A program made the translations under genes and the position numbers. The notes below the pieces were generated by a model. It ran no database searches. It saw only the letters and a program-made list of their open reading frames with translations, and was not told the origin of the DNA. A DNA stretch of 8,624 nt from contig DWZY01000134.1 of the NCBI GenBank assembly GCA_019117325.1, positions 1-8,624 of the forward strand, given 5' to 3'. This document shows, piece by piece, positions 1 through 4,931 of this stretch. The stretch is from Candidatus Brevibacterium intestinigallinarum. Its GTDB lineage: Bacteria; Actinomycetota; Actinomycetes; Actinomycetales; Brevibacteriaceae. Within the stretch, counting starts at the first letter, position 1. Every line of letters starts with the position of its first letter.

Positions 1-10
1 GACCGCTCAT
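1..10 (-). CDS. Start of a probable NarL-family response regulator (partial, runs off the window)
   Basis: Only the first three codons are present (ATG AGC GGT, Met-Ser-Gly), starting at 10 and running off the left edge. The ATG overlaps the TGA of the kinase gene in an ATGA arrangement, the usual sign of translational coupling. A strong Shine-Dalgarno, GGAGGAGGA on the minus strand (17-25), lies 6 nt upstream, inside the kinase's last codons (Glu-Glu-Asp). No protein motif is visible. The assignment as response regulator is inference from the very common kinase-then-regulator order of NarL-type systems in actinobacteria. The start codon itself is well supported. Confidence 0.6.
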
Positions 11-1353
11 CGTGCGTCCTCCTCCGCAACGGGTGCCGGGACGTCCATCCGCAGCCGGCGGGCGGGGAAGCGGGCGGTCACAGCGAAGCCCTGACCTGCA
101 CCGCGGGTGGGACCGGCCTCCAGTGATCCGCCGTGGAGGGAGGCGCGCTCGCGCATGCCCGTGATGCCGCTGCCAGAGCCCTCCGTGCCCTCCGCGTGCT
201 CGCCGCCGCGGGCATGGCCCCCATCGTTGCTGATGCGGACGATGAGGTCGCGGCTCGACTCGGTGATTGCGACCTCGGCCCGGGCTCCGGTCCCGGCGTG
301 CTTGAGGACGTTCGTGAGCGCCTCCTGCACGATCCGGTACACCGCCAGCCCGGCGCCCTCGGACAGTCGGTCCGCCAGGTCGTCGCGGTCGAAGCCGTGC
401 AGGCGCACAGCCAGACCCGTCGCGCGGACATCGGCCACGAGCGAGGGGACGGCGTCGAGGCCCGGCAGGGGTGCGGTCGTCTGCTCCGCGAGCGCATCTG
501 CGCGCAGGACGCCCAGGAGGCTGCGGGTCTGGGCGAGCGCATCGCGACCGGTCTGCGCGATCGTGGTGAGTGCGGCCTCGGCGGCTTCGGGGCTGCTCTT
601 CGCGGCGTACCGGCCGCCGTCCGCCTGCGCGATGACGACGGAGAGGGAGTGGGCGATGATGTCGTGCATCTCGCGGGCGATCCGCATCCTTTCGGCGTCT
701 GCGGCGAGCCGCGACTCGGACTCCCGCTCCTTCTCCAGGAGGCGGTTGCGCTCGCGGATGTCCTCGACGGCCGCGCGCCGGCGGTGGGCCAGGATGCCCA
801 GCAGCCACGCAGTGATCACGAGCATCGCGCTGAGAGTCACGAGTCCCGCGAGTGCGATGTACTCGCTGGCGTCGAGGGGCCGACCGCCCGGTCCCATCGA
901 GGTCTGCAGTGCCAGCATGTACGCCCACACGCCCAGCGCCAGCGCGCCGATGAGTCCCAGGATCAGCACGATGCGCGAATCTGTCCGCGACCCCCACTTC
1001 GCGGTCGAGAAAACCGTCAGGGGGACCGCGATGACAGCGGGGGAGGGACCTGTCGCCACGAGGAGAGTCAGGACGCATCCCACGGCGATGAGGAGGGAGC
1101 TGGGCAGTGGACGCATCCGTCGCAGTGCCAGCGGCAGCGTCATGAGCAGGGCGATGACCACGTCCAGCCACTTCGGTGCCGTGCCGGTGGTGTTCACCCA
1201 GACGCGGGCCAGGATCGAGTTGACGCTGAGGACAGCGACGGGAAGCGCCCACAGCAGCCCGTCGGCGATCCACGGATGGGCGGCGAGGACCCCGCGCAGC
1301 CGCATCCAGGCGCTGCGCGGGGTCGAGGTGGTCGTCGACGAGGGCGAGGTCAT
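7..1353 (-). CDS. NarL-family (HisKA_3) sensor histidine kinase, six-helix membrane sensor
   Basis: A 448-residue membrane sensor kinase that should autophosphorylate on histidine and pass the phosphate to a response regulator. The N-terminal third holds about six hydrophobic helices (near residues 33-53, 62-77, 85-102, 105-117, 127-148 and 165-189) with no large extracellular domain, so it probably senses something in or at the membrane; this resembles the DUF7134-type N-terminus of actinobacterial kinases. A charged linker (195-225) leads to the HisKA_3 box REMHDIIAHSLS with phosphoacceptor His230. The HATPase_c domain follows: N box VQEALTNVLKHAG (342-354), G1 box ISNDGG (Asp377) and G2 box GSGSGITGM (392-400). 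All catalytic motifs are intact. I chose ATG 1353 over the in-frame GTG at 1362 because the GTG lies inside the likely -10 hexamer and has no Shine-Dalgarno. The next gene overlaps its stop. The stimulus and target genes cannot be predicted. Confidence 0.93.
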   Translation of the reverse strand: MTSPSSTTTSTPRSAWMRLRGVLAAHPWIADGLLWALPVAVLSVNSILARVWVNTTGTAPKWLDVVIALLMTLPLALRRMRPLPSSLLIAVGCVLTLLVATGPSPAVIAVPLTVFSTAKWGSRTDSRIVLILGLIGALALGVWAYMLALQTSMGPGGRPLDASEYIALAGLVTLSAMLVITAWLLGILAHRRRAAVEDIRERNRLLEKERESESRLAADAERMRIAREMHDIIAHSLSVVIAQADGGRYAAKSSPEAAEAALTTIAQTGRDALAQTRSLLGVLRADALAEQTTAPLPGLDAVPSLVADVRATGLAVRLHGFDRDDLADRLSEGAGLAVYRIVQEALTNVLKHAGTGARAEVAITESSRDLIVRISNDGGHARGGEHAEGTEGSGSGITGMRERASLHGGSLEAGPTRGAGQGFAVTARFPARRLRMDVPAPVAEEDAR

Positions 1354-1360
1354 GTGACCC

Positions 1361-1366
1361 ACGCTA
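1361..1366 (-). promoter_or_regulatory. Candidate -10 hexamer for a leaderless histidine kinase transcript
   Basis: On the minus strand the hexamer TAGCGT fits the actinobacterial TANNNT pattern and is separated by exactly 7 nt (GGGTCAC) from the ATG at 1353. Transcription would then start at or next to the A of the start codon, giving a leaderless mRNA. This agrees with the absence of any Shine-Dalgarno. No convincing -35 is seen at 16-18 bp upstream. Confidence 0.4.
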
Positions 1367-1395
1367 GTGAGTGCACGGGGGCGCCGGCATCGTCC

Positions 1396-1486
1396 TCAGG
1401 GATGATCCTGATCCTCTGTGGTGATTCGGCCATCACCGGTGATCTGGTCGTCACATACGATCCGGTTGTCACCGGTGATCCGGTCA
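1396..1486. repeat. Phased 18-bp direct repeat with TCACCGGTGA palindromes
   Basis: About five units of 18 bp lie between the HAAS gene and the kinase gene. The clearest three abut exactly: 1433-1450, 1451-1468 and 1469-1486, with consensus TCACCGGTGATCCGGTCA. The unit at 1415-1432 matches the last one at 13 of 18 positions, and a weaker one starts at 1396 with a 1-nt offset. GGTGAT recurs at 1420, 1438 and 1474, always in the 18-bp phase. ATCACCGGTGAT (1432-1443) is a perfect palindrome and TCACCGGTGA recurs at 1469-1478. GGTGAT-N6-ATCACC (1420-1437) can also form a hairpin. It may be an operator cluster for the kinase operon or a terminator region for the HAAS gene; the sequence alone does not decide. 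Confidence 0.7.
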
Positions 1487-1519
1487 TCTGGAGCGGTTCC
1501 AGTCTCAGGGGATGACAGG

Positions 1520-2614
1520 TCACGCGCGGCGCTCTGCGGCGATGTGCGAGAGGTACGCGCGGACCGTTGCGACCTGGTCCCAGATGACGATCGCCCAGAT
1601 GAAGAGGACCGTCAGGAGCTGGACGGGCAGGTCGCTGGCAGGCGCGATCGCTGGGTGGATGACGTCCTGGGTGAGGAGCGCGACGGTCAGGAACACCGCC
1701 ATGGTGAGGTCCGTGACCATGTCGATCGCGACCCGGACCGTCGTGAGGCGCGGGCGGCTGATCCGCCAGATCGCGGCGGCGGCCATGGCGACGAGCAGCA
1801 CCCAGTAGCCGATGAGCCAGGGGAGGCCCAACTCCGGGTTGATGAACGTCTCGCCGTCGTTGAGGTGCCCGACGTAGAGGGCAGTGGTTGGGATCAGCGG
1901 GATGAGCGCCAGGAGCCCGGTGATGATGAGCGCGACGACGGCGTCGGCGCGGACCGAGCTGCCAGGCGAGACGTCCTCCAGACGATCAACCGTCCACCGG
2001 CGGGAGGCATCCGCGCGACGGCGCGCGCTGGTGCCGGGCGGGGGAGCGGAGGTGCCCGGTTCACCAGACCCGGATGTGCCTGTCCGGGCCACGGCGGTGG
2101 GACCGGAGCGCTCGATGATCGCGAAGAGCAGCGTCACCGCGCCGAAGGCGATGAAGACGGTGGGCACCGACTGTCCGATCGCGGTCCCCAGCAGTCCGCC
2201 CAGATGCGCGTCCGGGGTGCTCACGACGTAGGTCAGGCCGTTGAGCATGAGCGCGACGACGAGCGCGAGGGGAATGACCCAGGCGAGCACCCAGCGATAG
2301 GTGGGGAAGTGGTCCGGGCCGATGAGGTGCTGGGGCGAGCCCGAGTAGGCGCGTGCCAGGGCGGCCGGGTCGCCCAGTTCCTCGAGCACAGCGACCTCGA
2401 CCCGGGCAGCGGAGCCGGGTGCGGCCTCGGCAGTGGTGCCGGTGCCAGCGGAGCCGGCTGCGGCCTCGACGTCCTCGATCTCCTGGGCCGCCTCCGTCCG
2501 GGCCTCGGTCATGTCCGCGATCATCGCGGTGACGTCCGCCGTGACTTCGGGTCGCAGGGCCTCGGGGACGCGGCGGACGACTGCGTGCACGTACCTGTCC
2601 GTGAGCGAGTGCAT
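1520..2614 (-). CDS. Six-helix membrane protein with N-terminal HAAS-like domain, partner of the PadR gene
   Basis: A 364-residue membrane protein with no recognisable enzyme motif. Residues 1-93 resemble the HAAS domain that accompanies PadR regulators: an amphipathic start (YVHAVVRRVPEALRPEV) and a closing VLEELGDPAALARAY, here split by an Ala/Gly/Glu-rich linker (about 40-70). Six hydrophobic helices follow near 107-132, 140-167, 224-248, 264-285, 295-318 and 330-348. Between helices 2 and 3 is a 50-residue Ser/Gly/Pro/Arg-rich segment (170-222) that looks disordered. The start is ATG 2614, 2 nt after the padR stop, with GGAAGGA (2624-2630 on the minus strand) 9 nt upstream inside padR's last codons, so the two are an operon and probably translationally coupled. 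In such pairs the PadR protein usually controls the operon and the HAAS protein acts in the membrane, often in envelope or stress signalling. The exact role here is unknown. Confidence 0.8.
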   Translation of the reverse strand: MHSLTDRYVHAVVRRVPEALRPEVTADVTAMIADMTEARTEAAQEIEDVEAAAGSAGTGTTAEAAPGSAARVEVAVLEELGDPAALARAYSGSPQHLIGPDHFPTYRWVLAWVIPLALVVALMLNGLTYVVSTPDAHLGGLLGTAIGQSVPTVFIAFGAVTLLFAIIERSGPTAVARTGTSGSGEPGTSAPPPGTSARRRADASRRWTVDRLEDVSPGSSVRADAVVALIITGLLALIPLIPTTALYVGHLNDGETFINPELGLPWLIGYWVLLVAMAAAAIWRISRPRLTTVRVAIDMVTDLTMAVFLTVALLTQDVIHPAIAPASDLPVQLLTVLFIWAIVIWDQVATVRAYLSHIAAERRA

Positions 2615-2616
2615 GG

Positions 2617-2970
2617 TCAGGAGTCCTTCCAGAGATCGGTGAGGCTCGCGGTCAGGGCGAGCCATTCGGCGCGGAGCTCGTCCGCGACCCGTGCGCCGGT
2701 GTCGGTGAGCGTGTAGTACTTCCGCGGACGGGGTTCGTCGGTGTTCCATTCGGCGGTCAGCAGGCCCTGCTTGTCGAGCCTGCGCAGGAGCGGATAGAGG
2801 GTGTTCGCCTCCACCTGGATGCCCGCCTCCGCGAGCGACTCCAGCAGTGCGTATCCGTAGCGGGGCTCGCGACAGGCGACGAGGCAGGCCAGGACGACGG
2901 TGCCGCGCCGCACCTCCTGGAGGTGGAGGGCGAGGGCGTCGGGGGAGGCCGAGCGGTCCGTGATGCTCAT
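2617..2970 (-). CDS. PadR-family transcriptional regulator
   Basis: A 117-residue DNA-binding protein of normal PadR length, probably a dimeric repressor. The winged-helix N-terminus reads EVRRGTVVLACLVACREP, then RYGYALLESLAEAGI and the recognition-helix stretch EANTLYPLLRRLDKQGLL (about 58-75). The wing follows with PRKYYTLTDTGARVADEL, closely matching the family signature (YGY, LYPLLRRLE, GLL, RKYYxLTxxG). A short C-terminal helix (WLALTASLTDLWKD) would form the dimer interface, as in the short PadR-s2 type. The ATG at 2970 is preferred over an in-frame TTG at 3006, because the TTG lies in the predicted -35 element and adds a Cys-containing leader not seen in the family. It is the first gene of an operon with the HAAS-like membrane protein and diverges from serA. 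PadR proteins usually repress their own operon; the ligand is unknown. Confidence 0.93.
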   Translation of the reverse strand: MSITDRSASPDALALHLQEVRRGTVVLACLVACREPRYGYALLESLAEAGIQVEANTLYPLLRRLDKQGLLTAEWNTDEPRPRKYYTLTDTGARVADELRAEWLALTASLTDLWKDS

Positions 2971-2977
2971 GCAGAAC

Positions 2978-3006
2978 ACGATAGTGTGTGATGCACAGTA
3001 ATGCAA
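2978..3006 (-). promoter_or_regulatory. Candidate leaderless promoter of the padR operon with overlapping ATGCA repeats
   Basis: On the minus strand TTGCAT (3001-3006), a 17-bp spacer and TATCGT (2978-2983) form a plausible -35/-10 pair. The -10 ends exactly 7 nt before the padR ATG at 2970, so the transcript is probably leaderless; there is no Shine-Dalgarno in front of the ATG. ATGCA occurs on the plus strand at 2991-2995 and 3001-3005, one helical turn apart, with a related GTGCA at 3010-3014. TGTG-ATG-CACA (2987-2997) is a short inverted repeat. These overlap the promoter and are reasonable places for PadR to bind its own promoter, but that is inference. Confidence 0.45.
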
Positions 3007-3079
3007 TGGGTGCAGTGCTGTGAGAGGTGTGGCGCAGCGGCATGAGGGGAGAGTGGTGCAACCGAGTCGCCCTGGATCC

Positions 3080-3094
3080 GTTCACGATGTGAAC
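3080..3094. promoter_or_regulatory. Inverted repeat GTTCAC-GAT-GTGAAC upstream of serA
   Basis: A perfect inverted repeat with 6-bp arms and a 3-bp centre lies between the divergent padR and serA genes, 71 bp before the serA start. Relative to the proposed serA -10 (3124-3129) it sits about 30 bp upstream, where an activator or a repressor could act. It does not match the actinobacterial LexA, GlxR or ArgR patterns as I know them. The regulator is unknown. Confidence 0.45.
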
Positions 3095-3123
3095 CCGACC
3101 GCGCGTCCGGCGGCGTGAATCAC

Positions 3124-3158
3124 TACAGTGGGGTGATCCGCGAAGATGCTCCAGGAGG
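3124..3158 (+). promoter_or_regulatory. serA -10 candidate and strong Shine-Dalgarno
   Basis: TACAGT (3124-3129) fits the TANNNT -10 pattern and would place the transcript start near 3136, about 29 nt before the start codon. No good -35 is visible 16-18 bp upstream, so an activator may be needed. The hexamer lies inside the small palindrome CACT-AC-AGTG (3121-3130) and between ATCAC (3119-3123) and GTGAT (3133-3137). AGGAGG (3153-3158) lies 6 nt before the GTG at 3165, an ideal ribosome site that fixes this non-ATG start. Confidence 0.45.
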
Positions 3159-3164
3159 AGAACT

Positions 3165-4754
3165 GTGTCCAAGCCCGTCGTGCTGCTCGCTGAGAACCTG
3201 TCGCCCGCTACCGTCGAGGCCCTGGGTCCCGACTTCGATGTGCGTCAGGTCGACGGTACGGATCGCCCGGCCCTCCTGGCTGCTCTTGCAGAGTCGGACG
3301 CCGTCCTGGTCCGCTCCGCCACGCAGATGGATGCCGAGGCCATCGCCGCCTCCCGCCGCCTCAAGATCATCGCCCGCGCGGGCGTGGGCCTCGACAACGT
3401 CGACGTGCCCGCCGCCACGACCGCCGGTGTCATGGTCGTCAACGCGCCCACGTCGAACATCATCTCCGCCGCGGAGCTGACGATGACCCACATCCTCGCC
3501 TCCGCCCGCTTCTTCGGCGCGGGGCACGCCTCCCTCAAGGAGGGTCGCTGGGAGCGCAAGCGCCTCACCGGTGTCGAGCTGTACGAGAAGACGCTGGGCA
3601 TCGTGGGCCTGGGCCGGATCGGCGGCCTGGTCGCCGAGCGCGCCGCATCCTTCGGCATGAACCTCGTGGGCTACGACCCCTACATCTCCGCCTCGCGCGC
3701 CGCCCAGATGGGCGTCAAGGTCGTCGACCTCGACGAGCTGGTCGCGACCTCGGACTTCATCACCGTCCACATGCCCAAGACCCCGGAGACCGTCGGCATG
3801 ATCGGCCGCGACCAGCTGGCCAAGGCCAAGCAGGGCGTCCGCGTCGTCAACGTGGCCCGCGGCGGGATCATCGATGAGGAGGCCCTCGCCGAGGCCGTGG
3901 CCTCCGGCCGCGTGGGCGGCGCCGGCATCGACGTGTGGAGCCAGGAGCCGCCGGAGCACTCCGCGCTCATGGAGCTGGACGCCGTCAACGTCACCCCGCA
4001 CCTGGGCGCCTCCACGGACGAGGCGCAGGAGAAGGCCGGCATCGCCGTCGCCCGCTCCGTCCGCCTGGCCCTGGCCGGGGAGCTGGTCCCGGACGCGGTC
4101 AACGTGGCCGGTGGCCGCATCGACGAGGACGTCCGCCCGGGCATCCCGCTGACCGAGCGCCTGGGACGCATCGTCGCCGCTCTCACCGACACCGTCACCC
4201 ACTTCAAGGTCGAGGTGAAGGGAGAGATCGCGTCGAAGGACGTGGGCGCGCTCAAGCTCGCCGCGCTCAAGGGCCTGTTCCGCGGTCGCGTCGACGTGCC
4301 CGTCTCCTACGTGAACGCCCCGGTGCTGGCGGAGGAGCGCGGCATCGACACGGAGCTCACGACCTCCAGCGTGGCCGATGGCTTCCGCAACGTCATCACG
4401 CTCGTGGCGACGACGGCCTCGGGCGATCGGGTGTCCGTGTCCGGCACGCTCACGGGACCCAAGCAGGTGCAGAAGCTGGTCGAGGTCAACGGCTTCGAGC
4501 TGGAGATCACGCTGACGGACCACCTGCTCATCTTCGAGTACGTCGACCGCCCCGGCGTGATCGGCATGTTCGGCCAGTCGCTGGGCCGGAACAACGTGAA
4601 CATCGCGGGCATGCAGGTGTCGCGGGCCTCGGAGGGCGGCAATGCGCTGTCCGTCCTGGCCGTCGACTCCGAGGTGACGACGGAGATCGTGCAGACGGTC
4701 GCCGCCGCAGCCGATGCGGCCCACGCAGCAGCGGTCAATCTGACGGAGGACTGA
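3165..4754 (+). CDS. serA: D-3-phosphoglycerate dehydrogenase (serine biosynthesis)
   Basis: This cytoplasmic enzyme oxidises 3-phosphoglycerate with NAD+ to 3-phosphohydroxypyruvate, the first committed step of serine synthesis. The protein has 529 residues, the long actinobacterial form with an extra allosteric domain. The substrate domain (1-100 and about 285-315) surrounds the Rossmann domain with GLGRIG (148-153) and Asp171 for NAD. The catalytic residues are present: Arg232 (ARGG), Glu261 (QEP) and His279 (PHLG), one position off the numbering known for the M. tuberculosis enzyme. Residues about 315-450 are the intervening domain and 453-525 an ACT domain (FEYVDRPGVIGMFGQSLG), which usually mediates serine feedback inhibition. 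The start is GTG 3165, fixed by AGGAGG 6 nt before it. It appears to be monocistronic, with its own terminator after the stop. Thr codons shift from mostly ACC to nearly all ACG after about 4330. Nothing is truncated. Confidence 0.97.
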   Translation: MSKPVVLLAENLSPATVEALGPDFDVRQVDGTDRPALLAALAESDAVLVRSATQMDAEAIAASRRLKIIARAGVGLDNVDVPAATTAGVMVVNAPTSNIISAAELTMTHILASARFFGAGHASLKEGRWERKRLTGVELYEKTLGIVGLGRIGGLVAERAASFGMNLVGYDPYISASRAAQMGVKVVDLDELVATSDFITVHMPKTPETVGMIGRDQLAKAKQGVRVVNVARGGIIDEEALAEAVASGRVGGAGIDVWSQEPPEHSALMELDAVNVTPHLGASTDEAQEKAGIAVARSVRLALAGELVPDAVNVAGGRIDEDVRPGIPLTERLGRIVAALTDTVTHFKVEVKGEIASKDVGALKLAALKGLFRGRVDVPVSYVNAPVLAEERGIDTELTTSSVADGFRNVITLVATTASGDRVSVSGTLTGPKQVQKLVEVNGFELEITLTDHLLIFEYVDRPGVIGMFGQSLGRNNVNIAGMQVSRASEGGNALSVLAVDSEVTTEIVQTVAAAADAAHAAAVNLTED

Positions 4755-4788
4755 CCATCCCGCGCAGGACGCGCCACAGCTGAGCAGC

Positions 4789-4826
4789 ACGAAGCGGCCG
4801 GGTCGCACACGCCCCGGCCGCTTCGT
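4789..4826 (+). terminator. Intrinsic-type terminator hairpin after serA (no U tract)
   Basis: A perfect 14-bp stem (ACGAAGCGGCCGGG at 4789-4802 paired with CCCGGCCGCTTCGT at 4813-4826) encloses a 10-nt loop, 34 nt after the serA stop. No run of T follows, as is common for actinobacterial stem-only terminators. It separates serA from the transporter genes. Confidence 0.8.
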
Positions 4827-4931
4827 CGTGCAGACGGTGTGGTGTGCAGGAGCCCGGAGGCTGGGAGGCACGGCGGCTGGACGTCGCGGCGGCCAGACGA
4901 CGCGATGCAGAACACGGAAGGACACGAGGAC
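4827..4931 (+). other. Leader region of the Nramp-like gene
   Basis: A GC-rich 105-nt stretch between the serA terminator and the transporter start. I see no AT-rich -10 and no recognisable metal riboswitch. A CTGG/CCAG pairing (around 4877-4895) is too short to call. GGAAGGA (4916-4922) lies 9 nt before the ATG at 4932 and sets that start. The same ribosome-site sequence and spacing occur before the HAAS gene. Confidence 0.4.

Noticed and set aside
133..1515. Long plus-strand open frame (460 codons) opposite the histidine kinase
   Set aside because: It is antisense to a gene with all kinase motifs, and its translation is a low-complexity Arg/Asp/Gly-rich product typical of GC-rich shadow frames.
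2971..3006. TTG start for PadR at 3006
   Set aside because: It would place the -10 and -35 inside the coding region and adds residues absent from PadR proteins.
2615..3172. N-terminal extension of the HAAS protein to 550 residues
   Set aside because: The extension overlaps padR in another frame and is Arg/Pro-rich. ATG 2614, with GGAAGGA 9 nt upstream, is the natural start.
4839..4931. Earlier start for the Nramp-like protein (GTG 4839 or ATG 4905)
   Set aside because: Neither has a ribosome site, the added residues are not hydrophobic or family-like, and ATG 4932 has GGAAGGA 9 nt upstream.
4827..4931. Metal-sensing riboswitch before the Nramp-like gene
   Set aside because: I could not find the conserved elements of the yybP-ykoY or M-box types; the leader is short and only weakly paired.
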